From contig JBPOHT010000001.1 of assembly GCA_052035235.1 (NCBI GenBank), forward strand, positions 62,001 to 126,000: 64,000 bases of DNA, given 5' to 3'. The position numbers were made by a program, and so were the translations under genes. Below the pieces are notes generated by a model. That model was not told where the DNA came from. It saw only the letters and a list, made by a program, of their open reading frames with translations, and did no database searches. Positions 42,543 to 50,485 of this stretch are shown one piece after another; the stretch's first letter is position 1, and every line of letters begins with the position of its first letter. Source of the stretch: Solimonas_A sp052035235 (GTDB lineage Bacteria; Pseudomonadota; Gammaproteobacteria; Nevskiales; Nevskiaceae).

Positions 42543-43454
42543 ATGCGCCTGACCCTGGAAGCCCTGGAGACCCTGGACGCCATCGACGAGCACGGCAGCT
42601 TTGCCCGGGCCGCCGAGGCCCTGCACCGAGTGCCCTCCGCCGTGACCTATACCGTGCAGAAGCTGGAGTCCGACATGGGCGTGCCGCTGTTCGACCGCAG
42701 CGGCCGCCGGGCGCGGCTGACGGCGGCGGGGCGTGTGCTGCTGGACCGTGGGCGTGAACTGCTGCGCCAGGCCGAGAGCCTGGAGAACTCGGTCAAGCGC
42801 GCCGGCCATGGCTGGGAGACGCAGCTGGTCGTTGCGGTGGACGACATCATTCCCCTGGAGAGCCTGTTCCCGGTGATCTCCGCCTTCGACGCGCTGATGA
42901 CTGGCACGCGCCTGCGCTTCACCCAGGAAATCTTCGGCGGTACCTGGGACGCGCTGATCGACCGCCGCGCCGACCTCACCGTGGGCGCGGGCGGCGATGC
43001 CCCGCATGGCTACGGCCTGATGACCAGGCAGATCGGCATCATCCCCTTCGTCTTCGTGGTGGCGCCGCACCACCCGCTGGTGGAGGCCCCGGAGCCGCTG
43101 GCCCCGGAGCTCGTGGCGCGCTACCGCAGCGTGGCCGCCGCGGATTCGTCGCGCCGGCTGCCGGCGCGCAGCAACGGCATCCAGCCGGGGCAGGAGGTGC
43201 TGGTGGTGTCGTCGCTGGGTGCCAAGGCCGCCGCACAGATCGCGGGCCTGGGCGTGGGCTACCTGCCGGAACACCTCGCGCGCCCGCACATCGAGGCCGG
43301 GCGGCTGGTGGAGCGCCAGGTAGCCGCCGAGCGCTCACCGGTGACGATGCACCTGGCTTGGCGCTCGGGCGAGGAGGGGCGGGCGCTGCAGTGGTTCCGC
43401 GACCGCATCCTGGAGGAGCCGGGCATACGGGCGCTGATGGGCGGTATGAGATAA
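42543..43454 (+). CDS. LysR-family transcriptional regulator
   Basis: 303 residues from the ATG at 42543. Winged-helix DNA-binding domain at 3-62 ('LTLEALETLDAIDEHGSFARAAEALHRVPSAVTYTVQKLE', read in parts, with 'SAVTYTVQKLE' the recognition helix), then the periplasmic-binding-like effector domain with 'VVAVDDIIPLESLFPVISAF' and 'LGVGYLPEHLARP'. Related in pattern to YhaJ/DhcR-like regulators. Divergent from pirin and very likely its regulator; the coinducer is unknown. Confidence 0.93.
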   Translation: MRLTLEALETLDAIDEHGSFARAAEALHRVPSAVTYTVQKLESDMGVPLFDRSGRRARLTAAGRVLLDRGRELLRQAESLENSVKRAGHGWETQLVVAVDDIIPLESLFPVISAFDALMTGTRLRFTQEIFGGTWDALIDRRADLTVGAGGDAPHGYGLMTRQIGIIPFVFVVAPHHPLVEAPEPLAPELVARYRSVAAADSSRRLPARSNGIQPGQEVLVVSSLGAKAAAQIAGLGVGYLPEHLARPHIEAGRLVERQVAAERSPVTMHLAWRSGEEGRALQWFRDRILEEPGIRALMGGMR

Positions 43455-43471
43455 CGCTTGCTGGAGGGGAA

Positions 43472-43891
43472 ATGCTGAAATTTCACATCATTGCCGCTGC
43501 AATCTTCCTCCTTGCCGGTGAGGCAAGGGCTGAAGATGAACGGGAAGCCATGATTAGAAAGGCTGCAGCCGCAGAGGAATCGTCGCGTGCCGCTGCGACG
43601 ATAGCGCGGGTGCAAGGAGAATGGGGGGCGCTGATCGCCAACAGGGTTCGCAAGTTCTGGGCAATGCCGATAGGCGCCCCAGAGCGCTTCATGTGCAAGG
43701 TCGACGTCGGATTGACTCCCGATGGCGCTGTCTTGTCGGCGGCAGTGGTGCAGGACTGTGGCGGCGCGGCGATGAATACTTCGCTTGAGACTGCGGTTTT
43801 CAAAGCCAGCCCTTTGCCACTGCCATCACTGCCCGCTGCATTCAACCCGCGGATCTACCTTGTGTTCTGTCCCAACGCTGGCTGTCAGTAG
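43472..43891 (+). CDS. Free-standing TolA C-terminal-domain protein
   Basis: 139 residues from the ATG at 43472 (GGAGGGGA upstream). Signal peptide cut after 'GEARA', a short helix rich in A/E/R ('AMIRKAAAAEESSRAAATIARVQG') and then a TolA domain III: 'IANRVRKFWAMP', 'CKVDVGLTPDGAVLSAAVVQDCGG' with the conserved disulfide cysteines, 'SLETAVFKASPLPLPSLPAAF' and 'IYLVFCP'. Normal TolA has an N-terminal membrane helix and a long helical domain II; both are missing here. It could bind TolB/TolQR-linked or colicin-like partners as a soluble domain. No tol genes are adjacent. Confidence 0.8.
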   Translation: MLKFHIIAAAIFLLAGEARAEDEREAMIRKAAAAEESSRAAATIARVQGEWGALIANRVRKFWAMPIGAPERFMCKVDVGLTPDGAVLSAAVVQDCGGAAMNTSLETAVFKASPLPLPSLPAAFNPRIYLVFCPNAGCQ

Positions 43892-43959
43892 GTAGGGGTC
43901 GCTTCTGAACGGATGCCGCCGCAACTAGCACGGGTTTCCAGCCGCAGATATGGCCGGCC

Positions 43960-44568
43960 TCACGCGCGCAACTGCTCCAGGTAATCGGCCAGCCCGCGCA
44001 TCACCGACTGCAGCACCTGCGGTGACTGCCGCAGCTTGGCCAGCCCGAAGCTGCCCTCGACGCAGGCGATGATGAAGTCCGCCGCCGCGCCGGGCTCGAA
44101 GCCGCGGCGCAGCTGGCCGCGCTGCTGGCCCTGGCGCAGCGCCTCGGCCAGGCCGTTGCGCCAGTCGTCGAGAATGGACTGCAGGCGCTCGCGAAAGCCC
44201 TCGTCCACCGGCGCCATCTCGTTGACCAGGTTGTTGAGCGGGCAGCCGTAGGCCAGGATCTTGTCGGCACGTTCGCGCAGCAGCTCGCCGCTCAGCGCCA
44301 GCGCGGTGGCGACGATGTCGTCGGCATCCACCAGCGGGCGCCAGCTTTCCTCGATCCAGGGGCGCACCATTTCGTCGACCACGGCATGGCCCAGCGCTGT
44401 CTTGTTCTCGAAGTGGTGGTAAAGCGCGCCCTTGGTCACACCGGAATCGCGCAGGATCGCGTCGAGGCTGGCGGCACGGAAACCGCATCGGTATATCTCG
44501 TCGAAGGCACATTCCAGCAAACGCTGGCGGGTGACGTCGGGCTGGCGCTTAGGCGCGGCGGCGGGCAT
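43960..44568 (-). CDS. TetR family transcriptional regulator
   Basis: 202 residues. Helix-turn-helix at about 14-60 ('QRLLECAFDEIYRCGFRAASLDAILRDSGVTKGALYHHFENKTALGHAVVDE', in parts), then the helical ligand domain with 'GCPLNNLVNEMAPVDEGFRERL', the signature of the TetR C-terminal subfamily seen in AcrR/NemR-like regulators with a conserved cysteine. It may sense electrophiles through C108 or nearby, an inference. Divergent from mgtE over 94 nt; whether it controls that gene is unclear. Confidence 0.92.
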   Translation of the reverse strand: MPAAAPKRQPDVTRQRLLECAFDEIYRCGFRAASLDAILRDSGVTKGALYHHFENKTALGHAVVDEMVRPWIEESWRPLVDADDIVATALALSGELLRERADKILAYGCPLNNLVNEMAPVDEGFRERLQSILDDWRNGLAEALRQGQQRGQLRRGFEPGAAADFIIACVEGSFGLAKLRQSPQVLQSVMRGLADYLEQLRA

Positions 44569-44662
44569 GGGGCTGGCTCTGCATACCGGCTAGTATCTGG
44601 CCGGCCGCGACGATGTCAATGCCGCCCGGCATAATCCGGTAAACAGAGGGGAGATCAGCCTC

Positions 44663-45844
44663 ATGGAAACCTCGCCGCATACGCACAAGGAACTGGTGCG
44701 CGCCGTCCGGACCCGCGTCCCCATGGACGCGGCCCAGCTGCTGAGCCGGGAGCCGCTGGAGCGGGTGGCCGCGGTCCTGCGCGAGCTGCCGGCCAAGCTG
44801 GCCGCCGAGATCCAGCAACACCTGCCCGCGCACCTCTGCCCGGAGGGCATCCTCGACGCCACCACCGAGCTGGAAATCCCCGGCACGGTGGCCGAGATGA
44901 TGGAGCCGGCGGTGGGCGTGCTCGACGCGGACACCACCGTGGCGCAGGCCATCGCCTACCTGCGCAGCCACGAAAACCCGCAGCAGATCACCTACCTCTA
45001 CGTCACCCGCGAGGATCGCTTGGCCGGCATGGTGGTGATCCGCGACCTGCTGCTGGCGCAGCCGGAGCAGACGCTGGCCGGCGTGATGCTGCCCGATCCC
45101 TTCGTGCTGACCGCCGACATGGCGGCCGGCGATGCGATCAAGGCGGCGGTCTATCGTCACTACCCCGTGTATCCGGTGGTGGACGCGGACGGCGGGCTCA
45201 CCGGCATCGTGCGCGGCTGGAAGCTGTTCGAGCGCCAGGCGGTGGAGATCAGCGCACAGTCGGGCAGCATGGTCGGCTTGGACAAGGAAGAGCGCGTGCA
45301 GACGCCGCTGTGGCAGGCCTTCCGGCAGCGTCACCCCTGGCTGCAGATCAACCTGCTCACCGCCTTCCTCGCCGCCTTCGTGGTCGGCGCCTTCGAGGAC
45401 ACCATCTCCAAGGTGGTGGCGCTCGCCGCCTTCCTGCCGGTGCTGGCGGGGCAGAGCGGCAACAACGGTTGCCAGACGCTGGCGATCACGCTGCGCGGCC
45501 TGACCTTGGGTGACCTGGACGGTTTCCCGATGCGGCGGCTGCTGGGCAAGGAAATGCTGCTGGGGGCGCTCAACGGCTTCCTCACCGGATTGGTGGCCGG
45601 CGCCGCCATGTGGTGGACCGCCGCGCGTGACGGCAACGAGCAGGCGCCGCTGCTGGGCCTGGTGATCCTCGCGGCCATGACCGGCGCCTGCGTACTCAGC
45701 GGCCTGTTCGGCGTGATGGTGCCGCTGACCCTGCGCCGCTTTGGCGCCGACCCGGCCACCGCTTCGAGCATCTTCCTGACTACCGGCACCGATATCGCCG
45801 GCATGGGTCTGATGCTGGGGCTGGCGGCGGCGTTCGTGCTCTGA
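44663..45844 (+). CDS. mgtE: Magnesium transporter MgtE, short N-domain
   Basis: 393 residues. CBS pair at about 80-200 ('MMEPAVGVLDADTTVAQAIAYLR', 'VMLPDPFVLTADMAAGDAIKAAVYRHYPVYPVV'), a connecting helix ('GKLFERQAVE'-like) and the five-helix pore domain from about 235 ('RHPWLQINLLTAFLAAFVVGAFEDTI', 'FLPVLAGQSGNNGCQTLAI', 'GTDIAGMGLMLGLA'). Typical MgtE has about 450 residues with a 125-residue superhelical N-domain; here only about 75 residues precede the CBS domains, so the cytoplasmic magnesium sensor is shortened. Selectivity-filter region 'QSGNNG' is intact. Confidence 0.93.
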   Translation: METSPHTHKELVRAVRTRVPMDAAQLLSREPLERVAAVLRELPAKLAAEIQQHLPAHLCPEGILDATTELEIPGTVAEMMEPAVGVLDADTTVAQAIAYLRSHENPQQITYLYVTREDRLAGMVVIRDLLLAQPEQTLAGVMLPDPFVLTADMAAGDAIKAAVYRHYPVYPVVDADGGLTGIVRGWKLFERQAVEISAQSGSMVGLDKEERVQTPLWQAFRQRHPWLQINLLTAFLAAFVVGAFEDTISKVVALAAFLPVLAGQSGNNGCQTLAITLRGLTLGDLDGFPMRRLLGKEMLLGALNGFLTGLVAGAAMWWTAARDGNEQAPLLGLVILAAMTGACVLSGLFGVMVPLTLRRFGADPATASSIFLTTGTDIAGMGLMLGLAAAFVL

Positions 45845-45854
45845 GAGATTCCAC

Positions 45855-46026
45855 CCCCCTCGCCCGCTTGCGGGAGAGGGTAGGCGAGGGCATGGATGCC
45901 CGAGGTAGGGCAACGCATGGAGCAGTTGCCGAGGAGAGGGTGCCGTAGATGGTGGGCATGTCCGATTCTGCGAGAATTACAGAAACCCTCTCCCCCAACC
46001 CCTCTCCCGCCAGCGGGCGAGGGGAG
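45855..46026. repeat. Mosaic palindromic repeat, copy C
   Basis: Inverted copy of the 41565 element: shares CGAGGGCATGGATGCCCGAG, GTAGGGCAACGCATGGAGCA and ACAGAAACCCTCTCCCC. Its right end GCGGGCGAGGGGAG lies 4 nt before the ATG at 46030 and forms that gene's ribosome-binding site. Confidence 0.8.
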
Positions 46027-46029
46027 TAA

Positions 46030-46776
46030 ATGACCGATCTCCCCCTCATCGCCGTCATCACCGTCGCCGGATTCCTGACCTCGGCGCTGTCCGGCGTCGC
46101 CGGCCTGGGCGGCGGCACCATCCTGATCGGCCTGTTCTACGCCATCGGCATGACTACGGCCGAGGCAGTGCCGCTGTTCGCGGCGGTGCAGTTCGTCTCC
46201 AACACCTCGCGCACCGTGGCCTACGTGAAGCACGTGGAGTGGCGTGCCGCGGGCTGGTTCCTGCTGGCCGCGGTGCCCACCACCTTCCTCGTGGCGCCGC
46301 ATGCCGTGGGCGTGGATGCCAACTGGGTGCAGTTGCTGCTGGCCGGCCTGATCCTGGTCTCGCTGGCGCCGGGGCGCGGTGACCGGGCGCTGATGCCGCC
46401 GACACCGGCCTTCCTCACCGCCGGCGCGCTCAATGGCGTGCTAGGTATGTTCGTCGGTGCCACTGGCCTGTTCGTGGGGCGCCTGTTCTTCCTGCCGCAG
46501 TGGCGCAAGGAAACCGTGATCGGCACGCTGGCGCTGACGCAGATGCTGGGGCACGGCCTGCGCGTGGCGGCATTCGGCCTGGTGGGCTTCAGCGCGCTGG
46601 CGCAGCCGGAGCGGCTGCTGCCGCTGTGCGCCGCGGTGATTGCCGGCACCGCGCTGGGCAAACGCTTCAACGGGCGCATTGCCCAGGACCAGTTCGACCG
46701 GATGTTCAAGATCATCCTGGTCGTGCTGTCATTGAAACTTTTGTGGGACGCATCGAGGGGGTTGGGGTGGATCTGA
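46030..46776 (+). CDS. TauE/SafE-family sulfite exporter-like permease
   Basis: 248 residues, seven to eight hydrophobic helices, two internal halves typical of the TauE/SafE family. 'FLTSALSGVAGLGGGTILIGLFYAIGM' is the first signature with the AGxGGG turn, mirrored by 'LTAGALNGVLGMFVGATGLFVGRLFF' in the second half. Members export sulfite, sulfoacetate or other anions. The ribosome-binding site (GGGGAG) is supplied by the edge of a mosaic repeat. The following thioesterase gene overlaps by 10 nt. Confidence 0.9.
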   Translation: MTDLPLIAVITVAGFLTSALSGVAGLGGGTILIGLFYAIGMTTAEAVPLFAAVQFVSNTSRTVAYVKHVEWRAAGWFLLAAVPTTFLVAPHAVGVDANWVQLLLAGLILVSLAPGRGDRALMPPTPAFLTAGALNGVLGMFVGATGLFVGRLFFLPQWRKETVIGTLALTQMLGHGLRVAAFGLVGFSALAQPERLLPLCAAVIAGTALGKRFNGRIAQDQFDRMFKIILVVLSLKLLWDASRGLGWI

Positions 46777-47186
46777 AGCTGACGGCGGAAGAAGTGCAGA
46801 TGCTCATTCGCGGTGGACTGCCGGCGGTGGGCAAAAGCGGGTTCACGGTAGAAGAGGTGCGCCCCGGCTACGCCCGCGTGCGCCTGCCCTACCACGAGAA
46901 GATGCTGCGCCCGGGCAACGTCATCTCCGGCCCCACGCTGTTCAACGCGGCGGACTCGGCCATGTACGCCCTGGTGCTGTCGCACATCGGCCCCGAGCTG
47001 ATGGCGGTGACCTCCAACCTCAACATCAACTTCCTCAACAAGGGCCGCCCCGGCGACGTGCTGGCCGAGGCCAGGATGCTCAAGCTGGGCCGCCGGCTGG
47101 CGGTGATGGAAGTGAGCATCACCACGGGTGGAGATCCGATGCCGGTGGCGCATGTGACGGGGAGTTATGCGTTGCCGGTGAAGTAA
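46767..47186 (+). CDS. PaaI-like hotdog thioesterase
   Basis: 139 residues from the GTG at 46767, inside the end of the preceding gene. Hotdog fold with 'VEEVRPGYARVRLPYHEKMLRPGNVISGPTLFNAADSAMYALV' (in parts), where N and D of 'FNAADSAM' correspond to the active-site Asn/Asp of PaaI-type enzymes, then 'AVTSNLNINFLNKGRPGD' and 'AHVTGSYALP'. It hydrolyses an acyl-CoA thioester; the substrate is unknown. Overlap with tauE suggests co-translation, although the two activities have no obvious link. Confidence 0.9.
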   Translation: MDLKLTAEEVQMLIRGGLPAVGKSGFTVEEVRPGYARVRLPYHEKMLRPGNVISGPTLFNAADSAMYALVLSHIGPELMAVTSNLNINFLNKGRPGDVLAEARMLKLGRRLAVMEVSITTGGDPMPVAHVTGSYALPVK

Positions 47187-47194
47187 TTCCGAAT

Positions 47195-47225
47195 CGTAGG
47201 GCGGGAAAGCGAAGCGCATCCCGCC
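47195..47225 (+). repeat. GTAG-headed REP, left of the transposase
   Basis: 31-nt element: GTAG head then an internal palindrome of GGCGGGA/TCCCGCC type. Identical in inverted orientation to 47771-47801. It ends 12 nt before the transposase ATG. Confidence 0.92.
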
Positions 47226-47237
47226 TTCGGGGAAGAC

Positions 47238-47765
47238 ATGCCGAACTACATCCGAGCCTTCATTCCTGGCGGTACGTTCTTTTTCACGGTCACGCTCCTG
47301 GAGCGGCGCCAGCGTTTATTGGTCGACCATGTCGATCTGCTCCGCAAGGTATTTGACGACGCGCGCCGTCGAAGACCGTTCTCGGTCGACGCTATCGTGA
47401 TCCTGCCGGAGCATCTGCATTGCATATGGACTTTGCCCGAGGGTGATGCCGATTTTTCGGCGCGATGGCACGACATCAAGTCACGCTTCTCTGCCGGCAT
47501 TCCAAAAGACGAACTGCTCAGCCAGCGAAGGTTGTCCAAGGGCGAACGCGGCATCTGGCAGCGGCGGTTCTGGGAGCACGCAATCCGCGACGAGCAGGAT
47601 CTTGAACGGCATGTCGATTACATTCACTACAACCCGGTGAAGCATGGGCATGCGCGCTCACCGGCGGAATGGCCTTACTCCAGCTTCCATCGATTTGTCC
47701 GGGCAGGGATGTATGCGGCGGACTGGGGTGGGAGTGATGAGGTTCGGGCGATCGAGATGGAGTAG
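47238..47765 (+). mobile_element. REP-associated tyrosine transposase (RAYT)
   Basis: 175-residue Y1/HUH transposase: 'FFFTVTLLERRQRLL' opening, the metal-binding 'LPEHLHCIWTLP' HxH motif (H59 and H61 region), 'RFWEHAIRDEQDLERHVDYIHYNPVKHG' with the catalytic tyrosine around 129-132, and 'EWPYSSFHRFV'. RAYTs are domesticated relatives of IS200/IS605 transposases that excise and copy REP palindromes carrying a GTAG head. Here the gene sits between perfect 31-bp inverted REPs, the textbook host locus, and looks intact. Its expected substrates in this genome are the REP elements listed in this window. Confidence 0.95.
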
Positions 47766-47770
47766 CGGAA

Positions 47771-47801
47771 GGCGGGATGCGCTTCGCTTTCCCGCCCTAC
47801 G
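47771..47801 (-). repeat. GTAG-headed REP, right of the transposase
   Basis: Perfect inverted copy of 47195-47225, starting 5 nt after the transposase stop. On the minus strand its GTAG head gives the TAG stop codon of the transglutaminase-like gene. Confidence 0.92.
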
Positions 47802-48426
47802 GTGAGGGCTTCAATCCAAGTCTTTCATACTCCTCCGGCCCCACATCCGGCAGCATCTTCAACATCCCATCCCAAGTCGTCCCCGCCTGCAGCGCGTCTA
47901 CCACCACCGCCAGCGGCTCCGCCAGCACATTGGCGAAGGTCACCTCGCCCGGCAGCGTCCCGGCAAACGCTAGTGACTCGTCCGGCGGATCGAAGCGCGC
48001 ATCGATGCCCGGCCGGTTGCCGCGCGCATCCACGCGCACCCAGCCCCAGGGTTCCAGGTGGATCGCGTTGAAGCCGTGCAGCGAGTAGGGCTCGCTATCG
48101 TCGTTGATGCTGAGGCGCTGGTAGCAGAAGCCGGCAGGGATGCCGTTGGCGCGCAGCAGCGCGGCCAGCAGGTGGCTCTTGGCGTAGCAGTAGCCGGTGC
48201 GATGCTGCAGCACGTCCGAAGCCTGACAGGTGACCGGGTTGCGGCGATGGTCGAAGCTGTGCAGCACCTGGTCCCGTACCCACTCGAAGCATTGGCGCGC
48301 GGTGTCCACGGCGGTGCCGGCGGCGAGCAGGCGCGCCTGTGCCAGCACCTGCGGGTGCTGCCAGTCGATCACCGCGGTGGATTGCAGGTAGGGCTGCAGG
48401 TCCGTGCCTGCGATCAGCGTGGCCAA
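47797..48426 (-). CDS. Transglutaminase-like cysteine protease-fold protein
   Basis: 209 residues. Catalytic triad visible: cysteine in 'HRTGYCYAKSHLLAALLRANGIPAGFCYQRL', histidine in 'YSLHGFNAIHLEPWGWVRVDARGN' and the aspartate in 'VDARGN'. No signal peptide; cytosolic. Such proteins hydrolyse or transfer peptide amides; the substrate is unknown. Stop codon TAG is the head of a REP element, so the residues after 'YERLGLKP' may be altered. It reads toward the RAYT gene. Confidence 0.9.
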   Translation of the reverse strand: MATLIAGTDLQPYLQSTAVIDWQHPQVLAQARLLAAGTAVDTARQCFEWVRDQVLHSFDHRRNPVTCQASDVLQHRTGYCYAKSHLLAALLRANGIPAGFCYQRLSINDDSEPYSLHGFNAIHLEPWGWVRVDARGNRPGIDARFDPPDESLAFAGTLPGEVTFANVLAEPLAVVVDALQAGTTWDGMLKMLPDVGPEEYERLGLKPSP

Positions 48427-48427
48427 C

Positions 48428-49168
48428 TCAGGCGCCCTCGCGTTCGTCGATCATGCGCTTGATCTCGTTCTCGCCGTAGGGGCGCGTGTCTTTCACCTTG
48501 AGGCTGCCGCTCCACTCGCGGGCGAAGTCGCGTTGCAGGTAGCGATTGATGGCGGCGGTGATCAGCATCGCCAGCAGCGCGCCGGTGCCGGCCAGGCCCA
48601 TGTCCTTGTGGGCGTCCCAGATGTCGCCCTGGGTGCCGAGGTAGGCAGCGCCCAGTTCGCCGCCGAAGAATTCCGCGGCGCCCCATTCGATCAGCTCGTA
48701 GATCGCCGAGGTGGCCAGGGTGAATTCCAGCGGCAGGAAGTAGCCCCAGAAGCCGCGCGCCTCCGCCACGCGCAGGAAGATCTCGCGCAGCGGGTAGGCC
48801 AGCAGCAGGCCGTAGGAGAAGTGCACCAGCCGGTCGAAGTGGTTGCGCTCCCAGCCGAACAGGCTGTTGAAGGTATGGCCGGTCAGCGCTTCCCACCACT
48901 GGTCGTAGGGGACCATGGCGTAGGTGTAGTGCGAGCCCACTGAGTGCAGGCACAGGAACACGAAGATCAGCGTGTAGGACACGCGCGAGAACACGAAGGC
49001 GCGGCGGCTGGCCCAGAGTCCCACGCCGAAGGCCAGCACCAGCACGTTCTCCAGGATCCAGTCCTTGCGATGCAGCGGGGCGATGCCCAGCCACAGCCAG
49101 ATCAGTGTGTAGACGACGATCAATCCGCCGACGTAGTGGCGCCAGGCCTGCGTGCGTTCGATCCTCAT
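48428..49168 (-). CDS. DUF2238 (YjdF-like) integral membrane protein
   Basis: 246 residues from the ATG at 49168. About six transmembrane helices; the family block is 'SVGSHYTYAMVPYDQWWEALTG', 'NHFDRLVHFSYGLLLAYPLREI' and 'EFTLATSAIYELIEWGAAEFFGGELGAAYLGTQGDIWDAHKDM', rich in conserved H, D, E and W. Function unknown. The stop of the lysR gene upstream overlaps this start by 4 nt (ATGA), so regulator and membrane protein are co-translated. The next gene starts 1 nt after this stop, on the same strand. Confidence 0.9.
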   Translation of the reverse strand: MRIERTQAWRHYVGGLIVVYTLIWLWLGIAPLHRKDWILENVLVLAFGVGLWASRRAFVFSRVSYTLIFVFLCLHSVGSHYTYAMVPYDQWWEALTGHTFNSLFGWERNHFDRLVHFSYGLLLAYPLREIFLRVAEARGFWGYFLPLEFTLATSAIYELIEWGAAEFFGGELGAAYLGTQGDIWDAHKDMGLAGTGALLAMLITAAINRYLQRDFAREWSGSLKVKDTRPYGENEIKRMIDEREGA

Positions 49169-50094
49169 GCGGCCCCCTTGTGGATGTCCAGGTCCCGGTC
49201 CCAGTAGGGCGGGTCGCCGATGCTCTGCTGCAGGTAGTCGACGAAGGCTCGCAGCTTGGGCGAGCCGTAGCGGTTGGGCAAGTGCACGGCGTAGACCGAG
49301 GTGGCGTCGGAACCGTACCAGCCGCGCAGCGGCGCCACCAGCCGGCCCGCGGCGAGGTCCGGGCCGATGCAGTAGGTGGGCAGCAGCGAGATGCCGGTGT
49401 GGTTCAGCAGCACGGTGCGCAGGGCGTTGATGTTGTTGACGCGGAAGTTGCCGTTGATCGGCACCGTGTAGGCCTCGCCGCCGCGCAGGAAGTGGAAGTT
49501 GCGTTCCAGCGGGCTGGGGAAACCCAGGCAGTTGTGCGCGCGCAGGTCGTCGGGATGCTGCGGCGTGCCGTGGCGCGCCAGGTATTCCGGGGTGGCGCAG
49601 ACCACGAAATGGATCGGTGCCAGCTTGCGCGCCACCAGCAACGGTCCCGGGGCATGCGTCAGGCGCAGGGCCATGTCGAAGCCTTCCTCGGCCAGGTCCA
49701 CGGTGCGGTCGTTGGTGACGATCTCCAGGTCGATCTTGGGATAGCGCCGGAAGAACTCTGGCAGCAGCGGTGCCACCACCGCGTCGACGAAGGAATTGAG
49801 GCTGCTGACGCGCAGCTTGCCGCTGGGCTCGGCCTGCAGCCGCGCCACGGCGTGCTGCGACTGCTCCAGCTCCTCCACGATGCGCGCGCAATGCTCGAAG
49901 TAGGCGCTGCCAGCGTCGGTCAGGGAGAGCTTGCGCGTGCTCCGCTGCAGCAGGCGCGCGCCAAGTGATTTCTCCAGCTTGGCGACGTGCTTGCTGACCA
50001 CCGAGGGCGCCAGCTTCAGGCGCTCGCCGGCGGCGGCAAAGCTGCCGGCCTGCACCACCCGGGTAAAGGTCAGCACGTAGTTCAGATCTTCCAT
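49165..50094 (-). CDS. LysR-family transcriptional regulator
   Basis: 309 residues. N-terminal helix-turn-helix 'LNYVLTFTRVVQAGSFAAAGERLKLAPSVVSKHVAKLEKSLGARLL' (in parts), effector-binding domain with 'LAEEGFDMALRLTHAPGPLLVARKLAPIHFVVCATPEYL', as in the CrgA/AaeR-like group with 'PEYLARHGTP'. Divergent from small exported genes starting at 50224 over 129 nt, which include the alpha/beta hydrolase; these or the DUF2238 gene are candidate targets. Confidence 0.93.
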   Translation of the reverse strand: MEDLNYVLTFTRVVQAGSFAAAGERLKLAPSVVSKHVAKLEKSLGARLLQRSTRKLSLTDAGSAYFEHCARIVEELEQSQHAVARLQAEPSGKLRVSSLNSFVDAVVAPLLPEFFRRYPKIDLEIVTNDRTVDLAEEGFDMALRLTHAPGPLLVARKLAPIHFVVCATPEYLARHGTPQHPDDLRAHNCLGFPSPLERNFHFLRGGEAYTVPINGNFRVNNINALRTVLLNHTGISLLPTYCIGPDLAAGRLVAPLRGWYGSDATSVYAVHLPNRYGSPKLRAFVDYLQQSIGDPPYWDRDLDIHKGAA

Positions 50095-50223
50095 GGCCCC
50101 GCTCCCCCGGCCCTTGGCGGGCCTATTGATTCCATGGCGGAAACAATAAATGTCTTATACCCCAGCTTATCAGGGCCGTGGAAGTAAATAGCCTAGGCAT
50201 CAGTCCGAAACCGGAGTGATGCC

Positions 50224-50454
50224 ATGACCCACAACCTGTTGACCGTAACCGGCGCCGCCGCAGGCCTGGTCCTGCTGACCCTGGCGGCCGCGGAGGCCAG
50301 CGCCGCCGAAACGGCGGGTGCCGCCCAGGTGGCCGGCGTCGATGCCTCCGCCGTGACCCTGGTCCGGGGTGCCGACGACCGCCTGCAGGAAGCGCGTACC
50401 CGCCGCGACCAGGTAATCCGTCGCCTGGCCCCCGCCTTCCAGATCGTTCCGTAG
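50224..50454 (+). CDS. Short exported protein of unknown function
   Basis: 76 residues with GGAG 8 nt upstream of the ATG. Signal peptide (1-28, 'AAAGLVLLTLAAAEASAAET', cut near 'ASA'), then a 48-residue mature part with charged C-terminal helix ('DDRLQEARTRRDQVIRRLAP'). No family recognised. First of three plus-strand genes starting beyond a divergent LysR gene. Confidence 0.6.
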   Translation: MTHNLLTVTGAAAGLVLLTLAAAEASAAETAGAAQVAGVDASAVTLVRGADDRLQEARTRRDQVIRRLAPAFQIVP

Positions 50455-50485
50455 GCCACAGCCGCCTCCTGACCAGAGCCAGAAC

